From: Cellulomonas phragmiteti
GTDB taxonomy: Bacteria; Actinomycetota; Actinomycetes; Actinomycetales; Cellulomonadaceae
Assembly: GCF_016862775.1 (NCBI RefSeq)
Contig: NZ_BONP01000001.1
Span: 345,984-409,983, forward strand
Direction of reading: 5' to 3'
DNA length: 64,000 nucleotides
Below the pieces are notes generated by a model. The model ran no database searches. It was not told where the DNA came from and saw nothing but the letters and a program-made list of their open reading frames with translations. Of this stretch, positions 28,618 through 37,093 are shown piece by piece; the first letter of the stretch is position 1; each line of letters starts with the position of its first letter. Both the position numbers and the translations under genes were made by a program.

Positions 28618-29121
28618 TCAGCGGGTGCTGGCGATCTCCGCCACGAAGCGGGCCGAGCGCTCCCGCAGCCCGGCGACACGCCGCGCGACGATCTGCTCGC
28701 GCAGCGACTCGGCATCCGAGCCCGCCTCCGTCCGGGTGGGGACGCGGCGCACGTTGCGCGAGCACGTGAACTCGGTGCAGATCAGCGTGCCGATCGTGTT
28801 GCCGCGCTTGCCCGAGGCGCCGCCGCGGCGCGCGACGTACATCGTGACGTCGTCCGTCACCACCACGTCCTCGCACCAGGCGCAGACCGTGCGACGCCGG
28901 ACGCGGGGCGCGTCCGCCGCGCGCAGGAGCACCCCCGTGGGCGTGCCGGCGAGGTCGAGGACGGCGTAGGCCGACAGCGGGGCGCGCCGGTCGCGCCAGC
29001 CGAGGTAGTCGAGGCGGTCCCAGTCGAGCGACGCGAGGTCGGGGAGGGTGGCCTCGTTCGCCTCGCGGCGCGAGGCGTTGACGAAGGCGGCGCGGATCTG
29101 CTTCTCGGTCAGGGGGATCAT
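28618..29121 (-). CDS. FBP-domain (FusB/EF-G-binding type) zinc-finger protein
   Basis: The 167-residue protein begins MIPLTEKQIRAAFVN, the start typical of the FBP family, and has a treble-clef zinc site from C80 and C83 (CAWC) and C115 and C120 (CTEFTC). FusB-type members bind elongation factor G and free it from the ribosome, giving fusidic acid tolerance in some firmicutes. Actinobacterial members are less studied, so resistance is not implied. No Shine-Dalgarno sequence is visible before the ATG. A candidate small ORF lies 160 bases upstream on the same strand. Confidence 0.8.
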   Translation of the reverse strand: MIPLTEKQIRAAFVNASRREANEATLPDLASLDWDRLDYLGWRDRRAPLSAYAVLDLAGTPTGVLLRAADAPRVRRRTVCAWCEDVVVTDDVTMYVARRGGASGKRGNTIGTLICTEFTCSRNVRRVPTRTEAGSDAESLREQIVARRVAGLRERSARFVAEIASTR

Positions 29122-29281
29122 GGTCGGGTCCGGTTTCCGTGAGGTCGAGCCCGTCGCCGCGACGACGTGCGCGGGCACGACGGCGCGTCCGGCCCGAGCA
29201 CGGGCACGGTCGACGGGAGGGGGGCGGCGTGTGCCGCGACCTGCCGTGGGGCGCCGAGGGGAGACGAGACCCCGAGGACGC

Positions 29282-29362
29282 TCAGCCGACGGCGGTGCGG
29301 CGGCCGGGGTCGCCCGAGCAGGCCGTGCCGGCCACCTCGGTTCCCGCGGGCTCGCGCCGCAT
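29282..29362 (-). CDS. Candidate 26-residue small protein or leader peptide
   Basis: This short frame sits in a 338-bp gap between the FBP gene and the DUF1844 gene. A strong purine-rich ribosome site, GAGGAGAGA, lies just upstream of the ATG. All but one of the 25 sense codons after ATG end in G or C, as in real genes here. The peptide is MRREPAGTEVAG followed by TACSGDPGRRTAVG. A TACCCT hexamer (29438-29433) may be its -10. The leader contains a hairpin (29400-29416), and a second stem (29224-29237) followed by a C-run lies between this frame and the FBP gene. No homolog is known to me. Confidence 0.42.
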   Translation of the reverse strand: MRREPAGTEVAGTACSGDPGRRTAVG

Positions 29363-29459
29363 GCTCTCTCCTCGTTCCGTCCGGTGCTCTGGTGGCGTCA
29401 CGGTGGTCGTCACCGTCCGTGTCGCCGCGTCGAGGGTACGCCCGTGCGCCGACCGCGTG

Positions 29460-29837
29460 TCAGGACACCGGGCCGGTGAACTTCTCCCCGGGTCCCTCGC
29501 CGGGTGCGTCGGGGAACGCCGACGCCTCCCGGAACGCGAGCTGCAGCGAGCGCAGGCCGTCGCGCAGCGAGCGCGCGTGCTGGGAGCCGATGTCCGGCGC
29601 CGACGTGGTGACGAGCGCCGCGAGCGCCGTGATCAGCTTGCGGGCCTCGTCGAGGTCCCGGTGCCGTGAGCCGGGGCCGTCCGCGTCGTCCTCGGCGAGT
29701 CCGCACTTGACCGCCGCTGCGCTCATGAGGTGCACCGCCGCGGCGGTGATGACCTCGACCGCGGCGACGTCCGCGATGTCGCGGACCGCCTGCGTCGTCG
29801 GGTCCGCGGCGTCGTCGGGCAGGGCGGTGTCGGTCAT
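29460..29837 (-). CDS. DUF1844 domain protein
   Basis: A 125-residue helical protein with the DUF1844 pattern: IADVAAVEVITAAAVHLMSAAAVKCGL, then DLDEARKLITALAALV. The family is common in actinobacteria and usually lies just upstream of infC, as here, with katA-fur inserted between. Function unknown. The N-terminal 12 residues and the Gly/Pro-rich tail are disordered in appearance. The start ATG has GAGAGG about ten bases upstream. It is separated from katA by a strong hairpin, so it is an independent transcript. Confidence 0.85.
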   Translation of the reverse strand: MTDTALPDDAADPTTQAVRDIADVAAVEVITAAAVHLMSAAAVKCGLAEDDADGPGSRHRDLDEARKLITALAALVTTSAPDIGSQHARSLRDGLRSLQLAFREASAFPDAPGEGPGEKFTGPVS

Positions 29838-29884
29838 GGGTCGATCCTCTCACCGCCCCGGCGCCCGGCACGGCGCCGGACGCG

Positions 29885-29918
29885 CCGACGGCTCCGCACC
29901 GGGGTGCGGAGCCGTCGG
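29885..29918 (-). terminator. Terminator after katA
   Basis: A perfect inverted repeat (29885-29900 with 29903-29918) gives a stem of about 14 pairs with a six-base loop, starting 28 bases after the katA stop in the direction of transcription. No U-tract follows. Confidence 0.7.
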
Positions 29919-29945
29919 GACGAGGACCGCGTGCGGTCCCGGGGG

Positions 29946-31448
29946 TCAGGCGACCGGCACGCTCGCGGTGCCGGGCTCGCCGGTCTCGACCGGTGCGGCG
30001 ACGGCGGCGAGGCGTGCGCGCAGCGCGGCCCCGAGCCCGGCGTCCACGTGGGTCCAGTACTGGATCGCGCGCTCACGGATGTCCGCGCTGCGCACGCCGC
30101 CGACGTGGCCCGTGATCGTCTCGAGGAACCGGTCCCGTGCCGCGTCGTCGAAGACCTCCCGGTACAGCGTCCCGGCCTGGCCGAAGTCGTCGTCCTGCGG
30201 GTGCAGCGTCGAGGCGCTGCGCACGAGCGCGCCGTCGGACTCCCAGCCGCCCTCGCCGGCGCGTGCCGGGTCGGCCGCCGGCCCGCCCAGCGAGTTCGGC
30301 GCGTAGACCGGGGTCGCGGCCGACTCGAAGTGGTAGCGCGCGGCGCCGTCCTTCGAGTATGAGTGCACCGGCGACTGCGGCGCGTTGACCGGGAGCTGCG
30401 CGTGGTTGGTGCCCACGCGGTACCGGTGCGCGTCGGCGTAGGAGAAGATCCGCGCGAGCAGCATCTTGTCGGGGCTCGTGGCGATGCCGGGCACGAAGTT
30501 GCTGGGCGCGAAGGTCGCCTGCTCGATCTGCGCGAAGTAGTTCTCCGGGTTGCGGTTGAGCTCCATGACGCCCACCTCGACGAGCGGGTAGTCCCCGTGC
30601 GGCCACACCTTGGTGAGGTCGAACGGGTTGAACCGGTACTCCGCCGCGTCGGCGTACGGCATGACCTGGACGCTCAGCGTCCAGCGCGGGAAGTCGCCGG
30701 CCTCGATGTGCTCGTGCAGGTCGCGGATGTGGTGGTCGGCGTCGGAGCCGGCGAGCTGCGCCGCGACGTCGGCCGGCATGTTCTCGACGCCCTGCTGGGT
30801 CCTGAAGTGGTACTTGACCCAGAAGCGCTCGCCGGCGGCGTTGATCCACTGGTAGGTGTGGGAGCCGAAGCCGTCCATGTGCCGCCACGTCGCCGGGATG
30901 CCGCGGTCGCCCATGAGCCAGGTCACCTGGTGCGCCGACTCCGGTGAGAGCGTCCAGAAGTCCCACTGCATGTCGTTGTCGCGCAGGTGCGAGCCCGGCA
31001 GGCGCTTCTGGGAGCGGATGAAGTCCGGGAACTTGATGCCGTCGCGGATGAAGAACACCGGGGTGTTGTTGCCGACGAGGTCGTAGTTGCCCTCGGACGT
31101 GTAGAACTTCAGCGCGAAGCCGCGCGGGTCCCGCCAGGTGTCGGGGGAGCCCTGCTCACCGGCGACGGTGGAGAACCGGGCGAGCATCTCGGTCACGGCA
31201 CCCGGCTGGAACAGCGCGGCGCGGGTGTACGCCGACACGTCGTTGGTCACGGTGAACGTGCCGAAGGCCCCTCCGCCCTTGGCGTGCACGACCCGCTCCG
31301 GCACGCGCTCGCGGTTGAACTGCGCCAGCTTCTCGACCAGGTAGTGGTCGTGCAGCGCGATCGGTCCGTCGCTGCCGACGGACAGGGAGTGGGCGTCGGA
31401 GGCGACGGGTGCGCCGGAGTTCGTGGTGGTGGCGGGGACGTGGGACAA
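29946..31448 (-). CDS. katA: Monofunctional heme catalase
   Basis: Catalase disproportionates hydrogen peroxide in the cytoplasm. The 500-residue small-subunit clade protein has the distal histidine H55 in [13 protein letters not shown], the distal asparagine in [13 protein letters not shown], and the proximal heme-ligand tyrosine Y337 in [14 protein letters not shown]. The start codon appears to be TTG at 31448: AGAGGA lies eight bases upstream, and no ATG or GTG occurs before the conserved core. A fur-family gene 76 bases upstream on the same strand suggests peroxide- or iron-regulated expression. A seven-pair hairpin (31468-31486) lies between them. Confidence 0.95.
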   Translation of the reverse strand: MSHVPATTTNSGAPVASDAHSLSVGSDGPIALHDHYLVEKLAQFNRERVPERVVHAKGGGAFGTFTVTNDVSAYTRAALFQPGAVTEMLARFSTVAGEQGSPDTWRDPRGFALKFYTSEGNYDLVGNNTPVFFIRDGIKFPDFIRSQKRLPGSHLRDNDMQWDFWTLSPESAHQVTWLMGDRGIPATWRHMDGFGSHTYQWINAAGERFWVKYHFRTQQGVENMPADVAAQLAGSDADHHIRDLHEHIEAGDFPRWTLSVQVMPYADAAEYRFNPFDLTKVWPHGDYPLVEVGVMELNRNPENYFAQIEQATFAPSNFVPGIATSPDKMLLARIFSYADAHRYRVGTNHAQLPVNAPQSPVHSYSKDGAARYHFESAATPVYAPNSLGGPAADPARAGEGGWESDGALVRSASTLHPQDDDFGQAGTLYREVFDDAARDRFLETITGHVGGVRSADIRERAIQYWTHVDAGLGAALRARLAAVAAPVETGEPGTASVPVA

Positions 31449-31524
31449 GGGTGCGTTCCTCTCGTCGACCGGGCGGACGGCCCGGTGGGGGTCAGGGGGC
31501 GCCGGTGCTCGGCGCGGGTGCTGG

Positions 31525-31938
31525 TCAGGCGGTGGTGCGGCAGGCGGGGCACAGGCCCCAGAAGGTCACCTCGGCCGCCTCGACGGCGAACCCCGAGGTG
31601 GAGCTCGGCACGAGGCAGGGTGCGTGGCCGACGGCGCAGTCGACGTCGTCGACGGCGCCGCAGCCCCGGCACACCACGTGGTGGTGGTTGTCGCCCGTGC
31701 GCCGCTCGTAGCGCGCGGGGTGGCCCGCAGGCTCGATCCGGCGGAGCAGGCCGGCGTCCGCGAGGGCGTGCAGGACGTCGTACACGGCCTGCACGGAGAC
31801 GCTCGGCAGCGTGGTGCGCACCCGCCGGAGCACCTCGTCGGCGCCGAGGTGCGCGTGGCTCTCGAGCGCCTCGAGCACGGCGAGCCGGGGACCGGTGACC
31901 CGCAGCCCGTGCCGGCGCAGCAGGTCGGTGTCGGTCAT
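31525..31938 (-). CDS. Fur-family regulator (CatR/PerR/FurA-like)
   Basis: A 137-residue regulator with an N-terminal winged helix (about residues 5-80, [30 protein letters not shown]) and a metal-binding dimerisation domain. The structural zinc site is C90/C93 and C130/C133, and HHH at 85-87 supplies sensing ligands. Adjacency to catalase points to a peroxide sensor of the CatR/FurA type rather than an iron-uptake Fur, though sequence alone does not separate these. A Fur-like 7-1-7 repeat covers its own promoter region, so autoregulation is likely. Confidence 0.88.
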   Translation of the reverse strand: MTDTDLLRRHGLRVTGPRLAVLEALESHAHLGADEVLRRVRTTLPSVSVQAVYDVLHALADAGLLRRIEPAGHPARYERRTGDNHHHVVCRGCGAVDDVDCAVGHAPCLVPSSTSGFAVEAAEVTFWGLCPACRTTA

Positions 31939-31959
31939 GTGTCCACCTGACCACGTATT

Positions 31960-31974
31960 CTGGAATCATTCAAG
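31960..31974. promoter_or_regulatory. Fur-type 7-1-7 operator upstream of fur-katA
   Basis: CTGGAAT-C-ATTCAAG is an inverted repeat with one mismatch in seven, beginning 21 bases before the fur start codon. Its size and geometry match Fur-family sites, which supports autoregulated fur-katA expression. Confidence 0.6.
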
Positions 31975-32011
31975 TAACCGTCCACGGAGTGGCGCCCCGG
32001 GCTCTCGTGTG

Positions 32012-32040
32012 CGGACATGCCGTCTGTCATCTGGTAACGT
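32012..32040 (+). promoter_or_regulatory. Candidate promoter of the infC operon
   Basis: CGGACA (32012-32017) and TAACGT (32035-32040) are 17 bases apart. Transcription from here would give an unusually long leader of about 310 nt before infC. The region to 32282 is GC-rich and includes a hairpin at 32092-32107 (CCCGGAG/CTCCGGG). Confidence 0.4.
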
Positions 32041-32282
32041 CGTGCCGACTGATCCGCGCTATCGCGCGCCCTGGTCCTGTCGCACGGCCCTCCCGGAGCA
32101 CTCCGGGGCGCCCGTGCCGGCGTCGGGGGCACGCGTCGGAGCGGATGCACAAGTGGAGCTTCTCCCACCTGGCCCCGACCGCTCGGCTCGTCCGACGACA
32201 GGGAACCGGGTCACGGTCCGCAGGTCGACGGGTTTCCCGGCGACCGCTCGACGGTCGCCATGCGCTCGTCGGGAACCGGACG

Positions 32283-32313
32283 AGGCCTCCTCCTGTGCTC
32301 AGGACGGGGGCCT
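32283..32313 (+). promoter_or_regulatory. Hairpin in the infC leader, candidate attenuator
   Basis: An outer stem of eight pairs (32283-32290 with 32306-32313, one G-U) and an inner TCCTG-TGCT-CAGGA stem are separated by a single bulged C. The pyrimidine-rich TCCTCGTTCCT follows, the closest thing to a terminator tail in this window, 43 bases before the infC start. L20-type autoregulation of infC-rpmI-rplT is known in other phyla, so an attenuator is plausible. Confidence 0.45.
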
Positions 32314-32356
32314 TCCTCGTTCCTGGGGTCATCACGACGAACCCGAGGAGCACCAC

Positions 32357-33421
32357 ATCAGCGAGCCCCGCATCAACGATCGGATCCGCGTCGCCGAGGT
32401 CCGACTCGTCGGACCCAACGGTGAGCAGGTCGGCATCGTGCGCCTGGAGGACGCTCTGCGTCTGGCCCAGGACGCGGACCTCGACCTGGTCGAGGTGGCC
32501 CCGACCGCACGTCCTCCCGTGTGCAAGATCATGGACTTCGGCAAGTTCAAGTACGAGGCCGACATGAAGGCGCGTGAGGCCCGGCGCAACCAGGCCAACA
32601 CGATCCTCAAGGAGATCCGGTTCCGGCTCAAGATCGACCCGCACGACTACGGCACCAAGAAGGGCCACGTCGAGCGGTTCCTCAAGGCCGGCGACAAGGT
32701 CAAGGTCATGATCATGTTCCGTGGACGCGAGCAGTCGCGCCCGGAGATGGGCGTGCGCCTGCTGCAGCGGCTGGCGGCCGACGTCGCCGAGCTCGGCTTC
32801 ATCGAGAGCATGCCGAAGCAGGACGGCCGCAACATGATCATGGTGCTCGGCCCGACCAAGAAGAAGGCCGAGCAGCGCAACGAGCAGCGTCGCGCCGCGG
32901 CTCAGACGGACGACGGCGAGCCGTCGACCGAGCCGACCGAGTCGCACGTCGAGCACATCCCGTGGCCCCCGGTCGCGCGCGAGCAGCGCCCCGCACCCGC
33001 CCCGGCGGCCGAGGCGTCGTCCGCGCCGGCCCCGGCCGAGCGCGCAGAGGCACCCGCGCCTGCGTCGTCCGCCCCGCGGTCGGCAGCTCCGCGCACGTCG
33101 TCGCCGCGACCGGCGTCGTCGGCCCCGCGGACGTCGTCCCCGGCTCCGCGCTCGTCCTCTCCGCGTCCGGCCTCGTCCTCTCCGCGTCCGGCCTCGTCCG
33201 CGCCGCGGTCGCCGTCGGCCGCGCCGCGCTCGCCCGCCCCGGCATCGCGTCCGGCTCCCTCGCCGGCCCCTGCGGCAGGTGCGTCGGCTCCGCGTCCTGC
33301 GGTGCCGCGTCCGACGACGCCCAACCCGGCGGCCCGTCCCGGTCCTCCGGCCGGGGGGACGCCGAAGCCTGCCCCGCGGCCCGGTCCGCGCAGCACGACC
33401 GACGGCGAGCAGCCGGGCTGA
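32357..33421 (+). CDS. infC: Translation initiation factor IF-3 with long C-terminal tail; ATC start
   Basis: IF-3 binds the 30S subunit and checks start codons. The protein opens [20 protein letters not shown], and the only well-placed start is ATC at 32357, with GAGGAG exactly six bases upstream; no ATG or GTG fits. Non-AUG infC starts allow IF-3 to repress its own translation. Residues 1-175 contain both IF-3 domains, including MDFGKFKYE and [14 protein letters not shown]. Residues about 185-354 are a Pro/Ser/Ala/Arg tail with repeated SSPRPAS and SSAPRS units. Most IF-3 proteins end near residue 180-220. rpmI and rplT follow, the standard order. Confidence 0.93.
   Translation: MSEPRINDRIRVAEVRLVGPNGEQVGIVRLEDALRLAQDADLDLVEVAPTARPPVCKIMDFGKFKYEADMKAREARRNQANTILKEIRFRLKIDPHDYGTKKGHVERFLKAGDKVKVMIMFRGREQSRPEMGVRLLQRLAADVAELGFIESMPKQDGRNMIMVLGPTKKKAEQRNEQRRAAAQTDDGEPSTEPTESHVEHIPWPPVAREQRPAPAPAAEASSAPAPAERAEAPAPASSAPRSAAPRTSSPRPASSAPRTSSPAPRSSSPRPASSSPRPASSAPRSPSAAPRSPAPASRPAPSPAPAAGASAPRPAVPRPTTPNPAARPGPPAGGTPKPAPRPGPRSTTDGEQPG
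33151..33198 (+). repeat. Tandem 21-bp repeat within infC
   Basis: Two exact 21-base copies (33151-33171 and 33172-33192) are followed by a partial third. They encode the SSSPRPA-type units of the IF-3 tail. Such repeats can change number by slippage, so tail length may vary between strains. Confidence 0.85.
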
Positions 33422-33510
33422 CACCCGCACGGGCGCGCCCACCCCGCGTCCCGACGACACCCACGAGTCGCACGACCGTGCGATGCGAACGACAAGGAGA
33501 CACGGCAGCC

Positions 33511-33705
33511 ATGCCGAAGAACAAGACGCACTCCGGTGCCAAGAAGCGGTTCCGGGTCACCGGCACCGGCAAGGTCATGCGCGAGCAGGCGGGCGGACGT
33601 CACCTCCTCGAGCACAAGTCGAGCCGCCGGACCCGCCGCATCGCCGGCGACGTCGTCGTCTCGCCCGCAGACACCCCCAAGATCAAGAAGCTGCTCGGTC
33701 GCTGA
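33511..33705 (+). CDS. rpmI: 50S ribosomal protein L35
   Basis: A 64-residue basic protein starting [21 protein letters not shown], with [16 protein letters not shown] in the middle and ending KIKKLLGR. This is a full-length L35. AAGGAG lies 11 bases before the ATG. It is 89 bases after infC and 63 before rplT, in the conserved infC-rpmI-rplT operon. Confidence 0.98.
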   Translation: MPKNKTHSGAKKRFRVTGTGKVMREQAGGRHLLEHKSSRRTRRIAGDVVVSPADTPKIKKLLGR

Positions 33706-33768
33706 CCCGCCCGGCGCGTCAGCGCCGTCGGTGGGGGCACGAGCCCCGGACAAGGCAAGGAGCATCAC

Positions 33769-34152
33769 GTGGCACGCGTGAAGCGGGCGGTCAACGCCCA
33801 GAAGAAGCGCCGGACGACCCTCGAGCGGGCGAGCGGCTACCGCGGGCAGCGCTCGCGGCTGTACCGCAAGGCCAAGGAGCAGGTCACCCACTCCCTGGTC
33901 TACGCCTACCGCGACCGCAAGGCGCGCAAGGGCGACTTCCGCAAGCTGTGGATCCAGCGGATCAACGCGGCTGCGCGTGAGAACGGCATGACCTACAACC
34001 GTCTCATCCAGGGCCTCAAGGCTGCCGGTGTCGAGGTGGACCGTCGCGTCCTCGCCGACCTGGCCGTCAACGACGCCGCGGCGTTCGCCGCGCTCGTGCA
34101 GATCGCGAAGGCGGCCCTCCCCGAGGACGTCAACGCGCCCCGCGCGGCCTGA
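33769..34152 (+). CDS. rplT: 50S ribosomal protein L20
   Basis: L20 binds 23S rRNA early in 50S assembly. The 127-residue protein has the basic N-terminal arm ([20 protein letters not shown] when the GTG is read as Met) and the C-terminal globular domain with [35 protein letters not shown] lies six bases before the GTG. In bacteria with L20 autoregulation it is the repressor of this operon. A very strong hairpin follows. Confidence 0.98.
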   Translation: MARVKRAVNAQKKRRTTLERASGYRGQRSRLYRKAKEQVTHSLVYAYRDRKARKGDFRKLWIQRINAAARENGMTYNRLIQGLKAAGVEVDRRVLADLAVNDAAAFAALVQIAKAALPEDVNAPRAA

Positions 34153-34182
34153 GCCGACGCGACCGGCCGCGCAGCGCCGGCT

Positions 34183-34219
34183 CGACGCCCCCGCCGTCCA
34201 CGTGACGGCGGGGGCGTCG
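34183..34219 (+). terminator. Terminator after rplT
   Basis: A perfect 16-bp GC stem (34183-34198 with 34204-34219) has a five-base CACGT loop and starts 30 bases after the rplT stop. There is no U-tract. It separates the ribosomal operon from the methyltransferase gene. Confidence 0.8.
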
Positions 34220-34237
34220 TCGTCCGCCCCGGGCGGG

Positions 34238-34243
34238 GATGAT
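34238..34243 (+). promoter_or_regulatory. Possible leaderless -10 of the rRNA methyltransferase gene
   Basis: GATGAT ends six bases before the GTG at 34250, just downstream of the rplT terminator. The first base deviates from TANNNT, so this is a weak call. Confidence 0.35.
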
Positions 34244-34249
34244 GGGGGC

Positions 34250-35080
34250 GTGCACGACGAGCTGCTGACCAATCCGCGCGCCGACCGGGTCAGGGCGGTG
34301 CGCTCCCTGACGGGCCGTGCCGTACGACGACGGGCGGGCACCTTCCTCGTCGAGGGGCCGCAGGCCGTGCGCGAGGCCGTCGCACCCGGTGGGCCGCGCG
34401 TGCACGACCTGTACCTGACCCCCGAGGCAGCCGACCGGTACCCCGAGATCGTCGCGGCCGCGCGCAGCAGGGGCGTGCCCGTGCGGCCCGGCTCGCCCGA
34501 CGTGCTCGACGCGATGAGTCCCGACGCGCAGGGCCTGGTCGCCGTCGTCGACCAGGTCCACGCCGACCTCGGCGACGTCCTGACGTCCCGGCCCCGGCTC
34601 GTCGCCGTCCTCGCCCACGTGCGCGACCCCGGCAACGCCGGCACCGTCCTGCGGGCCGCGGACGCCGCCGGTGCCGGTGCGGTGGTGCTGACCGCGAGCA
34701 GCGTCGACGTCCACAACCCCAAGGCGGTGCGCTCGACCGCCGGGTCCCTGTTCCACCTGCCGGTCGTCACCGGTCACGAGCTGCCCGAGGTCGTCGTGGC
34801 CCTGCGTGCCGCCGGGCTGCAGGTCCTCGCCGCCGACGGCGGAGGTGTGCACGACCTCGACGACCTGCTCGACGTCGCGGGAGCCGCCCCGCCGGGCGTC
34901 CCGGACCTGGCGGTCCCCACCGCCTGGGTCTTCGGCAACGAGGCCTGGGGCCTGCGCGACGAGGATCTCGCGCTCGTCGACGCCGCGGTCCGGGTCCCGC
35001 TGCGCGGACGTGCCGAGTCCCTCAACCTGGCGACCGCCGCCGCCGTGTGCCTGTACGCCTCCGGCCGCGCGCAGCGCTGA
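34250..35080 (+). CDS. TrmH/SpoU-family RNA 2'-O-methyltransferase
   Basis: The 276-residue protein has an N-terminal substrate-binding domain (FLVEGPQAVREAV) and a C-terminal SpoU knot domain with the three family motifs: VRDPGNAGTVLRAADAAG, VFGNEAWGLRD, and VPLRGRAESLNLATAAAVCLY. It should methylate a ribose in rRNA or tRNA using S-adenosylmethionine; the site is unknown. Its position between rplT and pheS is common in Gram-positive bacteria. GTG start chosen from the -10 spacing and family length. Confidence 0.9.
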   Translation: MHDELLTNPRADRVRAVRSLTGRAVRRRAGTFLVEGPQAVREAVAPGGPRVHDLYLTPEAADRYPEIVAAARSRGVPVRPGSPDVLDAMSPDAQGLVAVVDQVHADLGDVLTSRPRLVAVLAHVRDPGNAGTVLRAADAAGAGAVVLTASSVDVHNPKAVRSTAGSLFHLPVVTGHELPEVVVALRAAGLQVLAADGGGVHDLDDLLDVAGAAPPGVPDLAVPTAWVFGNEAWGLRDEDLALVDAAVRVPLRGRAESLNLATAAAVCLYASGRAQR

Positions 35081-35108
35081 CGCCCCCCGACCTGGCAGGC
35101 TGGATGCC

Positions 35109-35765
35109 ATGCGACTGTTCGCGGCGGTGTGGCCCCCCGAGGACGTCCTCGACCACCTCGACCTCGCGCTCGCCGTCGTGCGGCGCGGCTCGCCGTCGCA
35201 GGACGACGGCGTGCGCTGGGCCGCGCGCGAGACCTGGCACCTGACGGCGGCCTTCTACGGCACCGTGCCCGACGCGGTCACCGACGCGGTGGGCGCCGAC
35301 CTGGAGCGCGCGGCGGCGGCGGCGGCGCCGTTCGAGCTGCAGCTGCGGGGGGCCGGCGTCTTCGCCCACCGCACGCTGTGGGTGGGCGCGGGGGGCGACG
35401 TCGCGGCGATGGGGGACCTGGCGGCGGCGGCGCGAGCGGTGGGCGAGGAGCACGACGCCCCGCCCGACCCCCGCGTGCGGCACCGACCGCACCTGACCGT
35501 GGGGCGCGCACGTCCGGGCGCGCGCCCGCCCCGGCGCGGGTCCCGGGCGGCGGCGGCCGGCGGGCGCGGCAGCGGGCCCGGGCGGACGGCTGGCACCGAC
35601 CGTCGCGAGCTCGACCCCGCCGAGGTGTTCGAGCAGGCGCTCGCCGTGTACGAGGGCCCGCGGTGGCGCGTCGACACCCTCACGCTCGTCGCGTCGCGTC
35701 CCGGCGAGGGTCGTGGCGGCGGGCCGCTCTACTCGACGGTCGGGTCGTATGCGCTCGATGGCTGA
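35109..35765 (+). CDS. thpR: 2'-5' RNA ligase family protein (ThpR, 2H phosphoesterase)
   Basis: The 218-residue protein starts MRLFAAVWPPEDVLDHLD and carries the two HxT motifs of 2H phosphoesterases: HLTAAFYG near residue 42 and RPHLTVGRAR near 130. These act on cyclic phosphate ends of RNA or nucleotides. Between the second motif and the C-terminal strand is a 35-residue Arg/Gly/Ala-rich insert (about 138-170) that is probably a flexible loop. ATG at 35109; a weak -10 (CAGGCT, 35096-35101) lies seven bases upstream and no ribosome site is seen. Confidence 0.85.
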   Translation: MRLFAAVWPPEDVLDHLDLALAVVRRGSPSQDDGVRWAARETWHLTAAFYGTVPDAVTDAVGADLERAAAAAAPFELQLRGAGVFAHRTLWVGAGGDVAAMGDLAAAARAVGEEHDAPPDPRVRHRPHLTVGRARPGARPPRRGSRAAAAGGRGSGPGRTAGTDRRELDPAEVFEQALAVYEGPRWRVDTLTLVASRPGEGRGGGPLYSTVGSYALDG

Positions 35766-35869
35766 GGCCCGGCTGTGGCAGCATGGCCGCATGCGCGTCG
35801 ACCCCACCCTCCCGGCGGGTGGTCACCGATTTCGTCGGCCCGTCCCGGGCCGCGCGGACCGCGCACGCG

Positions 35870-35942
35870 CACGCTGAGCAGCGTGCCCACGTCGACGTCC
35901 TGCGGGACGACCCGACGGCCCCGGGACGGGCGCCACTAGACT
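35870..35942 (+). promoter_or_regulatory. Hairpin and -10 element in the thpR-pheS gap
   Basis: The 256-base gap 35766-36021 holds a perfect hairpin around 35869-35886 (GCACGCT-GAGC-AGCGTGC), probably ending thpR transcription, and TAGACT at 35937-35942, the best -10 for pheST. Transcription from there gives a leader of about 73 nt. No T-box or other recognisable leader motif is visible, and no convincing gene. Confidence 0.45.
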
Positions 35943-35970
35943 GCCCAGCCGGCCGCCGTGCACCACGTGA

Positions 35971-37092
<1,122 letters not shown>

Positions 37093-37093
37093 C

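Noticed and set aside
29122..29178. Earlier GTG start for the FBP protein
   Set aside because: The family begins at MIPLTEKQIR; the extra 19 residues are low complexity.
32144..32356. An open frame in the infC leader beginning MHKWSFSHL
   Set aside because: No ribosome site, and the frame runs out of phase through infC; it reads like chance coding.
33000..33421. A frameshift creating the IF-3 tail
   Set aside because: The tail keeps strong G/C third-position bias and regular amino-acid repeats in the infC frame up to its stop, so it looks like genuine coding sequence.
35791..35877. A 28-codon frame upstream of pheS, considered as a leader peptide
   Set aside because: Third codon positions include several A and T bases, there is no ribosome site, it is not Phe-rich, and it lies upstream of the likely pheS promoter.
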